Notes: generated by a model from the sequence alone, not told the origin. A DNA stretch of 64,000 nucleotides from Hydractinia symbiolongicarpus (GCF_029227915.1 NC_079876.1:26013828-26077827); one strand, 5' to 3'; positions 24,701 through 51,640 are shown, counted from the first letter of the stretch. Program-made: numbers and translations.

Positions 24701-24855
24701 GTATCTTTTTAGGTCAAAAAATAAAAGAGATTACATAAGATTTACATACCCTTTTTTTGGAATTTTGATCAAACAAACAGCCCTAATGCATTGCTCAATA
24801 ATACGAGGATCAAAATATTCCCCACCTCGGTTCAAACATTTTTCATCATTTTTAT
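21723..24855 (-). CDS. Trypsin-like serine peptidase with C-terminal death-fold-like domain (partial model)
   Basis: Five exons that keep phase: 24750-24855, 24150-24363, 22899-23238, 22241-22537, 21723-22004. The chymotrypsin-fold triad is readable: His in VIVTNNHVIKN, Asp in EPLDFTIVAFE and Ser in DKGSSGSPVLRD, with the downstream IAIHKGG strand, as in Trypsin_2/HtrA-like peptidases. A helical segment follows (RPEIHPMMVAYQAYLK ... PPLKKINDAFEAFGKY), then a C-terminal block (VFKKISNELVDDELVAYFLL ... LEVLIRWSSDNPPEMVTW) whose W-x-x-L pattern and helix spacing resemble a death-fold domain. There is no signal peptide in the visible part, so it is probably intracellular. The first exon is not found. 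The last exon may splice at GTAAGT after 21723 or read through to a stop at 21499. Confidence 0.65.
23547..23996. mobile_element. MITE in a peptidase-gene intron
   Basis: About 450 bp between TA dinucleotides. The ends are inverted: CCCTATCGGACAAAA at the left, TTTTGTCCAATAAGG at the right. The interior repeats GTCCGACTAAT-like words near both ends. It is non-coding and sits in the intron between exons 24150-24363 and 22899-23238. Confidence 0.6.
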
Positions 24856-25678
24856 CTGTTAGGAAAAAAAAGTTATTTAAGCAAAATAAAAGTTAGGTAT
24901 ATACGATGCAGAAATCAGAATTACTTGACATTTCCTGTATTTAATTCTTTGCTCACTTGTCTAAGCCTTTCTTTGTTTATCTGTAAAAAAATGTTAAACC
25001 AAATACATCAAAGAAATTTGTAAATAGTAAATGTAATAATTATTTCTGCTGCATAGATAATTTTGCATGAAAAGTAAATTATTTCTAGATGCCCTGTTTG
25101 GAAACAAGCAAGTCAGTTGAAAACGCGCTAATAACTCCAAATCTCTAACTAATGTAACAAGAAATAGCATGAGAAGATCAATTTCCATGCATCTGAGATT
25201 GTAGAATTTTAAAACTTTTCCTCCTGACACTACCATTGCCATCCTTCGGAAGACTGTCAATAAATTATCCAATTAAAGCCCCAACAACCCTAATTACAAG
25301 TTTAGTTACCACCCTAGATGAAGAGAATTTCATTCATATTTTCACAGTAAAGATGAAATGCAAGCAGATATTTTTTATAATTTCTAAGGTGTTTTTTATT
25401 AAAAAACTTTAAAATAGACAATTTTTTAAATGTATACAGTATATGCCATATATATATTTGGATAAGAAATAGGGCATCTCATCTTTTGGGTTTTTTGGCA
25501 CACACTATAACAATAACATCTGGTAGGGTCATTAGGTCGTCATCAAAAATATGTTGTGTTCGCATCCTCTGACCGACTCACTTTTGGTAATAAAAACCAG
25601 AGTCGGTAAGTCAAAAAAAGACCAGGAAAAAATTCGCGAAATATTTTTCAAAAAGAAAATTTTTTCGCCAGAACTAAT
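24856..25678. other. Region upstream of the peptidase exons
   Basis: It should contain the missing 5' exon(s) of the peptidase gene. A possible small exon at about 24927-24981 has a good acceptor, but its phase does not join to the 24750-24855 exon, so I do not claim it. A short inverted repeat (ACCGACTC ... GAGTCGGT) lies at about 25571-25608. Confidence 0.4.
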
Positions 25679-25914
25679 TTATGCAAAATTGACAAAAATC
25701 TCAACAGGTACATGCCCCATCAGCACCCCGTGTTCTTCATCTCGATACACACCAACACAGTATGAGCCTCTTCTCTTGAGTCAGGAGCAGTAAAGAGAAT
25801 TTCACCGATTGTAGAGGACCACATCGGCTTGTAAACATGATGACCTTTGATGACACTAATCAAGTCTGTTTTATGGCGCATTTTAAAGGGATAGTGACCA
25901 CTTGCTCGAGCCAT
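25679..25914 (-). pseudogene. HIRAN-like domain fragment, frameshifted
   Basis: ATG at 25914 opens MARASGHYPFKMRH and leads to IKGHHVYKPMWSSTIGEI, a signature I associate with HIRAN-like modules. The frame then loses register near 25758; shifting by one base gives HTVGVYRDEEHGVLMGHVPV, the expected continuation, followed by TAA at 25679-25681. A residue block that usually lies between the two halves seems to be missing. This looks like a truncated, broken gene copy rather than an exon of the neighbouring peptidase gene. The domain name is by memory of the motif only. Confidence 0.45.
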
Positions 25915-26128
25915 ATTTTTACTTCTAATAAAATGTAGCTACGTAATGTTTATTTTGTTTGTTTGTATTTCTTATGACGTTTGTAACAGGCTGAAGTCCT
26001 TGCATTGCAACTTACCTACGCATGCATGGCATTTGAATCATATAATCTCATCATAGTCGTTCGAATCGATTCATTTAAAAAAATTAAAACAACATTATTT
26101 TAATTGTTCTTCCACACACAACAGTCAA

Positions 26129-26370
26129 TATGGCAGAATTATCTGATTTGACCTTACATAAAGTCAAAACAAAATAGCAACATAACAGCAGCTTCTAAGT
26201 TTGGAGTGGAAACCAAAGCGAGTACGAGAGTGGAAAGGAGTTTTAGAGCAGATTAAAATATCAAAGCCAAATAAAGAGAGACTCGAAGGTGGTGGAAGGA
26301 CGCTGCACCAACACTAAACATAATTGATGAAGATGATATAGATGAAGAAATCGACATACTTAACTGTTGA
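26129..26370 (+). pseudogene. pogo/Tigger-like transposase N-terminal remnant
   Basis: ATG 26129 starts MAELSDLTLHKVKTK and soon stops. Further on, SKFGVETK and, after a +1 shift, RVREWKGVLEQIKISKPNKE and RLEGGGRTL are readable. This is the helix-turn-helix N-terminus typical of pogo/Tigger/jerky-type DNA-binding transposases. The catalytic DDE part is absent. Confidence 0.55.
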
Positions 26371-26459
26371 ATATTTATTGTTGTATCATATTTTTTGTTT
26401 GTATTTTGTTTATTTGACTAACTACAAATATAATAACAATTTGAAATTTAACATTTTTT

Positions 26460-26535
26460 AATAGACGCCCCCCTCTTATAAACGCCCCCTCTTATAAACG
26501 CCCCCCTAAATATCAAAATATTTAATAAACGCCCC
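26460..26535 (+). repeat. CGCCCCC-rich repeat (putative transposon end)
   Basis: Three near-tandem TTATAAACGCCCCC/TAATAAACGCCCCC units follow the pogo/Tigger remnant. Similar AATAAACGCC words occur at about 40344-40370 inside the aminopeptidase gene. They are probably the terminal motif of a non-autonomous DNA transposon family. Confidence 0.45.
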
Positions 26536-26539
26536 CAGC

Positions 26540-28025
26540 GTTTAATCGATGCATTTAGGTAATTTCGGTAAAAATTAATTCCTTTAGGGCACTCCTGTGG
26601 CTACTGACAATTTACAGGGCGGCTAAAAATGGCTACAAGTGATGTTGATTGGTGCTATACTGTCTTGGCCCAGGGAACGAATTTGCTTGCTCAGATCTAA
26701 AAATCCCAAGAAAAAATACGCCCGCCCGCCCGCCCGACTCATTTTTGCGAGGTCTTCAGGACGGGAACACAACATATTCTTGATGGTGGCCTTAATAAGT
26801 GTGGACATCATTTTGTTATTTTGTGGTAAATTTCTAATACAGAGTTTCAGTCCCAAGATGTTTCATTTATTATATAAGAGGAGCATATATTATACATACT
26901 TTTTAAAAAGCAACAGAATCAGAGGTTCATGTAATACAGATGGTATAGAAGCAAATTTTCCTTGCTCCAAAAATGTTTTAAAAAACAGGCCTTTTGCAAA
27001 AATATTAATAGGCCTGGAATTGTAGCTAAACAAAAACTCCAAATGAGTGGCCAGCAATGAGGTACAGTTCTTTTCAGTTTTTTCATCTATAAAAGCTAGC
27101 TCAATCATATAGTCATAAGAACAAAAGACTGTGAATACATGATTATCCATTATGGGAACTGAAAAGTGGAGACTGTTGAAGGGGGTAAATGAATGAAAAT
27201 CGATTGCTGATGGATCCTTAATCTAAATATTTGTTTTTAAGGCACCTGTTTAAATTTTAAAGTACCTTCTTGTGAAGAAGAACGACATGCGATTCGCAAT
27301 CACAACCAAACACCACCCTCCTTAAAACCAGACAACAACAGAAGAGCAATTCCGGGAATTGAATGCTAAAACTACAGCCCCATAGACCCTGGCACACGTT
27401 ACGATAAAAAGCGGTAAAAAATAAAATGTTTTATTAAGACAGTTGTAAAATTGTAAAATTAAATTGTTTTTTTATTCCTTTAATCAATGTGCCTTTATTT
27501 GCTTTAATATTTTTAAATACATAAAAGTCTAAGAACGATTCACCTTTAACAAAAAGGCAAAAAAATGGAGACCCAAATACTTCTTTTTCGCATTTTGCGA
27601 CATGTTTTTGCGCTTCTTAGCCACAAATATTTCATTGCGAAACATAAATGCTTGCAATACAGGCCCTGGTATTTTGTGAAATTCAAATCTACAATTTTTT
27701 AACATTGTTCCCCATTCTCTTCCCCCGGAGCTCTTTGAGATTAAAATCTCAGTTCATCTTAAAGAACTTTGAGGCCGAGAATGATCGTTTCCGAGGTTTA
27801 TCATTGATCTTCCATCTATCTGATTTAGAAAATCTTAAAAAAACCTTCAGAAAGTTTTATAATCGTCAGCCTTTTTGTCGCATCATTAAACCATGAAAAA
27901 AGATAAAAATAACTGCCAATTTTTATATGTACCTTGAAACTCAATGCGCACGCGTCAACTCACCAATTAACCAATTACGTCCCAGGGAGTGAAAATGTTA
28001 TTTTTGAAACCACATATTGCATGAT
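26540..28025. other. Intergenic DNA, no gene recognised
   Basis: It contains a (CGCC)n-like GC patch at about 26719-26738 in AT-rich surroundings and several overlapping short ORFs on both strands (26623-27150) that match nothing I recognise. Confidence 0.4.
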
Positions 28026-28029
28026 ATGT

Positions 28030-29105
28030 TCACACTTATGGCGGTACTAATAGATTTTAAAAAAGCGTTTGATACTGTAGATCATAAGATCCTACTTAAG
28101 AAATTATTTTGCTGTGGTTTTCGGAATGCTGCATTCTCCTGACTAGAATCCTATCTTTCGGATAGAAGACAGGTTACGTTAGTAAGCAACTGCACATCAG
28201 ATGTCATTGCTGAGGGATCATATGGTGTCCCACAAGGATCTGTCATTGCTGAGAGATCATATGGTGTCCCACAAGGATCTGTCCTTGGCCCTTTATTTTT
28301 TCTTGTGTACATTAATAACCTGAAATCGGCCATACAACTTTCTTTTTTCCATCTTAAATCATTTGCAGTTGTGACTCGACCCAAGAACTGAAATTGTCAT
28401 TAGAGCAGGATTTAAAAGATATAAGTAACTGGCTCAAGTTAAAAAAGCTCACTAAAATACTAGTAAGACAGAAGTTATATTTTTTGGTAATAAGTCCAGA
28501 TTAAAGTCTTGCAATGATGTAGCTATTCGTTTTGATGGCATTCCTTTGGTATCTAAAAGCAAAGTGAAGTATCTTGGTGTGATTTTTGATAAAAATTTGA
28601 GCTGGAAAAATCAGATAAAAAGTCTTGTCGGTAAATCTTATCACAAACTTAGTCAAATAAGATACATCAGTTCCAACTTCACATCTAACACCAAAAATTT
28701 ATTAGTTAATGCTCTGTTTATGCCTTATTTATACTACTGTTCTTCTGCATGGTGCAATGCTAACAAATCTGTATTGAATAAAGCAGATAAGTTGTACAAG
28801 AATATAAGCACATTTATAAATAAACCAAATATTGAATTGGAGAATTTACTAAATTTTAATCATGGCATTACTACTTTTAAATCCATCCATAAAACAGCCC
28901 CAAATCTAGTCACAGTCACAACACTCGAGCTGCTTCAGACTATATGTTAACGATGCATACAAATGTGTCCAGATGTTTTAGGAGATCCTTTAAATTCCGA
29001 TCACCTAGGCTCTGGAACAGTCTTCCTTTTGAGTTAAGAACTTTGCAGAGTTTGTTACAATACAAGGAGGCTTCTAGTAAACATTTCAATCTAAGGTATT
29101 AATCT
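28030..29105 (+). mobile_element. Degenerate CR1/jockey-like LINE reverse transcriptase
   Basis: A second LINE type. LIDFKKAFDTVDHKILLKKL opens the RT, with an in-frame stop before LESYLSDRRQVTL and then GVPQGSVLGPLFFLVYINNL. The active-site region is broken: FAVVTRPKN stands where F/YADD should be. After frameshifts the thumb resumes at KVKYLGVIFDKNLSWKNQIK (28546-28950) and ends with RSPRLWNSLPFELRTLQSLL before a stop near 29100. The element is 5' truncated and inactive. Confidence 0.75.
28204..28281 (+). repeat. In-frame 39-bp tandem duplication within the LINE RT
   Basis: Two adjacent 39-bp copies, differing at one base, each encode most of VIAERSYGVPQGS. The conserved GVPQGS box is therefore present twice. 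Confidence 0.85.
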
Positions 29106-29305
29106 TAATCTAATTTTTCTTATATAATTTTAATAATAGTTTTTTATTCTATGTTTTCATTGTTAATAATCAATAACTATTTTTAACCTATCTGTTTAAA
29201 AATTATTATTACTCCCACAATATATATAATGATATTTACAAATCTTCAGTGGCCCCCAGTGGAAAGAATTGTAATTGTTGTCTAAAAGCAAAAAGCAGTT
29301 TTTCT

Positions 29306-29368
29306 GGGCATCATCATCATCATCATCATCATTCTCGGCTTAACGTCCGTTTTCCATGCTAGCATGGG
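29306..29368 (-). mobile_element. 3' terminus of the RTE-like LINE family
   Basis: The minus strand repeats, nearly base for base, the 3' end of the element at 2537-2590: CCCGTCCAACCCATGCTAGC through GACGTTAAGCCGAGAATGATGA, with a (GAT)n tail. Only about 60 bp is present, so this is either a severely 5'-truncated LINE insertion or a SINE using the LINE tail. Confidence 0.75.
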
Positions 29369-29466
29369 TTGGACGGGGTATGAATATTATGCTAAAAATA
29401 TTCCTTATTATTATTATGATGATGGAAACTTGCAATCCACATAAGTGCATTACACACAGACCCTAA

Positions 29467-29616
29467 TAAGCTGACGTGTGAACACTGCCGGACAAATAAG
29501 CTGACGTGTGAACACTGCCGGACAAATAAGCTGACGTGTGGACACTGCCGGACAAATAAGCTGACGTGTGGACACTGCCGGACAAATAAGCTGACGTGTG
29601 AACACTGCCGGACAAA
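29467..29616 (+). repeat. 30-bp minisatellite, five copies
   Basis: The unit TAAGCTGACGTGTGAACACT followed by GCCGGACAAA is repeated five times. Units 1, 2 and 5 carry GTGAACAC; units 3 and 4 carry GTGGACAC. The array is otherwise perfect, so it is young. Confidence 0.9.
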
Positions 29617-30991
29617 TCATCCTACAACAGTCAATAATAAAATTTTGACACTTCTTGAATTAAATATTTATAGAAAGCGAGTTCTAAATTCTTGGCTAAT
29701 TTCTTCGTGCTTTTTTTTAAAGATAATAAAGATATTTCGGTTCGCTAGATGTCATAACTGAGGTAAAATATTGTTTTGGAAAACTAATGTTTTACTTAGA
29801 TTCACCTCCACAAGGCAGTGGGCACATGTAAAAGTTATTGGTCAAGTATTTAGAAATCATGTCCCCTGCCCCTTTCCTCCTGTGCCGCAGTTCACATGCA
29901 AGGAGGGTTTGCGTCGCTTTAACAAACAAATACAACAAAATTTAGGCGTAACTTTGAATCAATTATACATCAAGCACAAAATTTACATGAATTTATCATT
30001 TTTATGATTATTGGAAGAGTAAAAAAACGTTTAGTAGCCTTTACATTGACCCGTCATGAGATATCTTCCGCAATGAAATTTTGTTGTGTTTACGTTGACT
30101 TTTTTATATCAGGATAGTGTGAACTACACATGCGTCAAAACTTTGTACACATGCGTAGTAACGTTTCGAGCATGCGCAATAGATTCATTTCGGGTAAATC
30201 GTGTTTACGTGAATATTTTGAGGGCGAACTAAAATTGAGTTTCAGTTCTCCCGAAATCATGTAGTAAACAATAACAAAGACAAGAAGACGAGATGAAATT
30301 TTTATTTCGTCAACCGAAATGAAACTGCATGTAAAGGCTCTAGAAAAAAAAATAAGTTGTCAAGCCTCATAAACACAAAACAAAGTTATTCACAACGTTA
30401 AAAATTACAAACTACTTTACAAGTTTAACAAGAATTATTACATTAGGTTCACGTGTTCTAGATTTAGGTAATTACAAAAATTATATCTCAATTTTCGCCT
30501 CTATTTGGTATGAAACTTTGGGAATGCGCTGAGTGGCGTTTTCAGTTATTTAACAGGTACAGGTCAATACAACGAAAAAATAAGGGTTATGGAAGGTTAT
30601 GAGGGATACGTGCAACATTAATTTCTACGAAAATACAAAACATAAAAACTCTAAATTAGCTCAAAAAAATATATAGCTTCGTCGTAAAATACGCCCTAAT
30701 ATACACAATCAATTTCCGGCTAATTACCGCCCACTTGTTTCATTTTCTGTTATTGCTTCAAAAAGCAGTACTTATAGATAGAAGTAATAAACAATAGAAA
30801 ATACCCTTTGTTCTTCAATTTCCAAAATTTATCTTGATAGAAATTTCCAAGCGACTCGCATAATTCTTTTAAAATATTAAAAACGCTTGGGTATAGAATC
30901 TATTTAAATCAGAAAGCATGAAAATTGCCAATATCCAACGCTCTTAAACATTTCCAACGCCCTACCATTTATCCGACGCCCTACCACGTTT
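29617..30991. other. Intergenic DNA downstream of the aminopeptidase gene
   Basis: No recognisable gene. The 78-codon open stretch at 29771-30007 has no family resemblance. The 3' UTR of the aminopeptidase gene should occupy part of 30600-30991. Confidence 0.4.
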
Positions 30992-46298
<15,307 letters not shown>

Positions 46299-49050
46299 AT
46301 TTTTTAAATTAAACTTGAATGAAAAAAAATATTCACTGGTCACATTTTCCAAAAGTTATATATATATAAAGATTATAGGGCCATTGATAGACAACAACTG
46401 TTATAACATTGTTTTTGAAATTGCAGTAAAATTGTTTTAAATTATCCAATTGAAGCTCAATAATAGTCAATGTTAAATTTTAGCAGCTTTCAGAATCTTG
46501 CGAAGGAATTTATTTTGTTCAAAGGATGTGGATAAAAAATAATACGTTGTCATTCCTCTGAATAAAATAAAAAAAAGCAAAAAGAGTATTTTCCGGCATG
46601 GCACCACAAGATTCCGAAAGCTGTTCATTTTTTTTCTTTTCTTATTTTTTTTGATGGTCATAAATTTAAATAAATGTAAACACTTTTTTTTGTTTAATAA
46701 ATAGAACCTGTTGATAATACCTATTAATTGAAACCTAGATTAGCAAACATATTTCATTATTCTCTTCTATTTCTAACACTTTCATTTGCTCTTTTAACCT
46801 CTCAGTTCTATCCCATAACATGGTGAATTCCATCACGAACTGTAGCTAGCTAGCTAGCTAGCTAGCAAGCTAGCTAGCCTAGCTATACACTATGGATATA
46901 TTAAATTACAGCTATGAATTTGACCCTTTACTAAAGAAGTGTCTGATTAGTTACATAACTATACGATTCCATCACGTAATACTTTTAATAGTTGAAAAAC
47001 ATTAACATTCATATAGTAGCTACCCATTTTGCTTCTCAACCATCCTTATCATTTGGCTATATTTACTACCAAGCAATTAGTTGCAGTGAAAACAAAAGAA
47101 ACATAAGTAATTTGACACAAAGCTATTTAAAATCATTGAGTATTATTTCGAAATCTCTTAAGAAATATTTTTAATAAAAACATACTTGAGGTTAGATTCA
47201 TTCAGTTTTTCGGCCATATTTGTTTGTTTACATTTCTTGGCCGTATTTGTTATAAATGTTGTAAATAAATTTTTTTAACAAGATGGTAGTGTCAGTTTGA
47301 CCATGGTCACTGAAGCACATGGCATCCGAGCCAAAAATTTAAAATCGCTACGGCGTGTGGCGCGGAGAAAAACGGAAAACGGGAAAACAGAGACTGGGCA
47401 AATGAATTCCCTTTACTTCTAAAATAGCTAAAAACAGTAGTTATAAGCGCAAACTTTGAATTGAAGGTAACGTCAAGTTTAAAGACTAAATTTTAGGTTT
47501 ATAGATACACGAGAGGAGAATAAAATAAGTCGTAAAGAACAATTTATAAGAACATAACTCTCGCATTTTCCGAAAAATAAGAGGGAAATAAGCTTCAGGC
47601 TCAAATTATCGTTTTAATAATTAAGAAAAAAACATAATCTTACACACCTTTTTATAAACATTTTTTTTAACCTTTTTCTTGACTGATGTTTTTGTATCAA
47701 TAATAAAAAATAGAATAGCCGTAATTAATTCATTCTAATTCCAAGGTCTCTTTGAGACAAAGCGCGAAGTTTATCTCGAAGAGCTCTGGAGGACGAGAAT
47801 GGTCGCTATACCATTTCAGATTCTAAGCTTTCAATCCTCAATAGAGTGCTTTCTGCATAAAAAAGGCTTCAGTCAGTATTGAAAAACCAGCAACCAAGTT
47901 AGTTAAGAAAGTAGTAGCGTACACACTTTCTTTTATAGATTACCAAAGTTCTAACCAGATATCCGCGCCGCCTTGGATATCAAAAAGCGAAAAATTGCTT
48001 TGAGAACGAGGTTCATTTGCGCTAAGAACATATCAGGCAGCTAAAAAAGAATCCCTGGGAACGAGTGGGAGAAGGCCTCGAAATTGATGTTGAGAAATTG
48101 TTAAAAAATTAGTCATTGTAAGAACATTCGGTCACTCTTGGAACCTTTTGTTACCGATAAAGTACGAATGAGCGTGATGGCAAAAGCACGTCGTTCCAAG
48201 CGCAGCCGTCTTCTCTTGTATTAAAAAGTAAACAAAAAACCACTGGGAAGGAGGGTGGTGCCATGGATCCTTCTTACTGAACTAAGAGTCTAAAAAGAGG
48301 TTAAACGGAGGTGTTTACCTTTGAAATACGCCTGGCAATATCTATGGCAAACATTACAGTAGCGGTGTAATTTTTCGTTTCCCTGACAACTCATCGTAAA
48401 CAATAACAATACATATACTAAATCCAACGTAAACATAATAACGCTGTACAAATTCTTATATGATTTTGAATTCCAGAACCAGCTTGAGTGTCTGACACTT
48501 TTCGAACAGATTTTCTTCGCGTTGTGATTTTTGTAATTTTAGCCGTGGATCATTTGTAGTGTTATAAAACCTATTCTCACTTAATCTGTCATTTCACATC
48601 ACGTGTTCTCCTTATTTCACACTCTCTCACAGTTTTATAACATTCCTTACAGACTTTTTATATTGGCTGTTCGTTATTGTTTACGTAAGTGCTTTTTTTC
48701 AAGGCTGAAGCAGTTTGTGAGGAGCAACAGTCACCGAAGTAAGCAAATGAAAAAATAGAACAAATGGAATTAATTATATAAAAAATACAGCAGTAGTTTT
48801 TGAGACTTTCTTTGTGCTAAAATTCATTCAAGTTTTATTTTGGTTAAAATACACCTTTCTTGTTGGAAAAAAATTGGAAAAAAATTGTTTTGAAAACGAG
48901 GCTATTCTTGGAAAGCGCGACTATATAAAGGGTTTGACCATAAATTCAACTCGGAATTGAGGCACTTAACGAACAGAAATATTTACGAAATTACGTAATT
49001 TGTTGTACCTTTTGCTAAGGAACTTAGGGATAAGAATCATTTCTAGCATC
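46299..49050. other. Upstream region of the aminopeptidase gene
   Basis: The presumed promoter and 5' UTR lie near 46299-46450; a TATATATATAAA-like stretch at 46357-46369 is close to the start but not proven. A (GCTA)n microsatellite occurs at about 46844-46880. No gene is recognised in the remainder. Confidence 0.45.
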
Positions 49051-49055
49051 GACCT

Positions 49056-49151
49056 CTTTAATTGACTTTGACATAATTAGGAAATTCGGGAAAGGTCTAT
49101 TTTCTTTAATTGACTTTGACATAATTAGGAAATTCGGGAAAGGTCTATTTT
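49056..49151 (+). repeat. 48-bp perfect tandem duplication
   Basis: Two identical 48-bp units start CTTTAATTGACTTTGACATA at 49056 and 49104. The surroundings are non-coding. Confidence 0.9.
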
Positions 49152-50330
49152 GATTACGACTTGTTCACGCCCTAACTAAGCACTCAAACACCAACCTCGA
49201 TTCCATGGGCTGTAATGTTTTTTGATATTTGGATTATCAAAAAATACTACAGGCCCTTGTATCGAGGTTAAGCAAGCACGTAAATTTCGTCTTTGAGGGA
49301 AGAAAGTCAACAAGCAAAAAGTAAGCAACTGTTGAGTCTGTAAACTTAAACAATATTAAGCATTTGGCAAAAATTGCTTATAAGGAAAAAGCCTGTGGCG
49401 GAGAAAGTAGTTCGGCCCATGCATGCATAAAAAATTATGTTTCACTTCCAAAAAGCATAAACTTTAAAACTCAAAAAAAAAAAGGTTTTAAAAAATACAC
49501 CTGTTTCATTGGCCACGCCCATTTGCTAGACATCGACGGACATTTTAGTAATTAGCAGGTCATTAGCATCGGTATTTTTTTTCTCAATCTTCTGTAGCCA
49601 AGAGACTTAACTATAATTTTCATCACATTTTCAATAGGATTGTACAGCTCAATTTTGTCAAAACCTTGTGACACACAAAAAACGATTAAAATAACTTCGT
49701 TCCCAATTCATTTTAAAGAGATGGGAAAGTATATCCTTTGAATTATAGCATGATAAGGTCTTTGCGTGAGGTCAGGAGAACCGAATAAAATTTATAGCGT
49801 TTGTTTTGATGGGAGATTGCCGTAATAGCTGACGCAATACGACAAAAAGGTTGATATAACTTTTTAGGTACCAAAGACAAATATACATATCCTTGTAAAA
49901 ATCAACACCCGATCGAACACCTGTATACATTCACAAAATTTTTTGAGAAAGCAGTTAAAAGAAAAATATCAATGAAAAATTTTAATGTTTTAATGACGTC
50001 ATAAACAACACGTGATTATGTTTAAAGCTTATGCAACCCGAAAATGCAACGCCGTTTCAATAAAAGACAAGAAGCCCTGGGGGCTCTAAGAATTTCCGCT
50101 CGCTACCAAAATATTTGATGACAATCTGCTAATTCGTTGTGTTATCGTGCCAAACATTCGAAGAGGTTTGGTGCTTGAAGCTCATAAGATGAAACACACA
50201 AGTGACATTACATCTTACAACAAACGCAAACAAAACGAAACGTGTCATAATAAACTCACACTTTAAAAAAAATTGCGAACAAAAATTATAGCCTATCATT
50301 CATGGTTGAAAGTCTTCCGATTGAAACGTT

Positions 50331-50748
50331 TATGGTCTTAAACGGCATTTAGTTGACAAAAAAACAAAATTTTGATGCCACCATCATGTTCAGCATACTT
50401 TTTTGATTAACTGTGCCAAATTTTGTCGAAAATAAAGTAGTTTAAATTTTTGGACCAATTTTGGCCTAAAATGACATTTCAGGTGGCAAAAAATCAAAAT
50501 TGTGATGTCACCATCATGTTCAGCATATTTTTTTTGTGATCTGTGCGAAATTTTGTCGAAAATAAAGTAGTTTTAATTTTTGGGCCAATTTTGGCCTAAA
50601 ATGACGTTTAAAGTGGCCAAAAATAGAAATTTTGATGTCACCATCATGTTCAGCATATTTTTTTGTGATCTGTGCGAAATTTTGTCGAAAATAAAGTAGT
50701 TTTAATTTTTGGACCAATTTTGGTCTAAAATGACATTTAACAAAAAAT
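50331..50748 (+). repeat. 130-bp satellite-like tandem repeat, about 3.2 copies
   Basis: The marker CCATCATGTTCAGCAT occurs at 50381, 50511 and 50641, a constant 130-bp period. Units share AAATTTTGTCGAAAATAAAG and GGCCTAAAATGACATTT with a few substitutions and 1-base indels. The open frame across it is a by-product of the repeat. Confidence 0.9.
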
Positions 50749-51464
50749 CAGAGGAACGTGAAATCCCAGGGTCGATTTTTTCTCAAAAAATGCTCCAAAA
50801 GAAAAAACGACGGTTTTAAAGAATTTCCTACGCCTTCGGGCGCGGAAATTCAATTACTCGAGCACTGTGGTTTAACCTGAAGGAAGGATGGGGCGAAAAT
50901 AAAGTGTGTAAAATAAAGGCGATCAAGAAAACAAAACAGACATAATTTATTTTGTTTTTTTCACTAAATTTCCATTTTTATTGTTTGATCTAACAGCTAC
51001 TATAATTCTCGTCAACTTCGTCCCGAGACTCTCATTGGTTTATAATATGCTCACAAGTCGGCTCCATACCCTCAGCGTAGAAGAGCCCCGGTGAAGATAG
51101 GTTGTAACATGAGCTTCTTTGTCTCAAGATCTTCAGTACCGGAGTTACTTATCTTGTGTACATGCATTATTTCGTAAACCCGGGGGCCAGTCACATGAGA
51201 AAGCAAAAAAGAAAAGCCCTGGGGGAAAGATTGAAATTATTTGATTTTAATAACAGTTTGTGTTGTACTTTTTCTTATTTTATCTGCTCTTCATATGTCT
51301 CTCATCAAAATAAATCGAAATATTTTAGTAGACACAAAAAAAATTGGCCCAGCGAAACTTTCAAAGAACTGTTATTGTTCTAATCGTGTTTCACCTCCCT
51401 CACAAAATTAAGCGAATTTTACTTTCCCTCCAACTGTAACTAACTATGTCATATTACCGCCACA

Positions 51465-51640
51465 GATAAGTATACTATTGCTCTAACATGCTTGCCTGCC
51501 ACACAAGTCATTTGGCGGTTAGTAGATAGTTATAAATCGGCTGGTAACACTTCAATTTAAGTGCGCAGTAATAGGGACCCGAACCTGCAACATTATGATT
51601 ACAAGTCAACAGCGCTACCATTATACCATCTCCCAAATGC
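51465..51640 (-). mobile_element. tRNA-derived SINE (tRNA-Thr-like head)
   Basis: On the minus strand 51635-51571 reads as a tRNA: A-box TGGTATAATGGTAGCGCTG, anticodon arm GACTTGTAATC (TGT, threonine-like) and B-box GGTTCGGGTCCC. The arms are incompletely paired and the sequence runs into a body shared with the copy at 11495-11655. It is a SINE rather than a tRNA gene; this copy has the better preserved promoter boxes. Confidence 0.65.

Noticed and set aside
24927-24981. Possible small upstream exon of the peptidase gene
   Set aside because: The only open frame leaves two bases at the donor, and joining them to the next exon creates a stop.
26623-27150. Cluster of 77-128 codon ORFs on both strands
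   Set aside because: Mutually overlapping, crossing a GC-rich CGCC patch, without recognisable motifs.
29467-29616. CRISPR-like array
   Set aside because: Units are directly adjacent with no spacers and the genome is eukaryotic; it is a minisatellite.
51571-51635. Functional tRNA-Thr gene
   Set aside because: Promoter boxes are good, but stems are incomplete and a related copy with the same body occurs at 11495-11655, so a SINE is the better reading.
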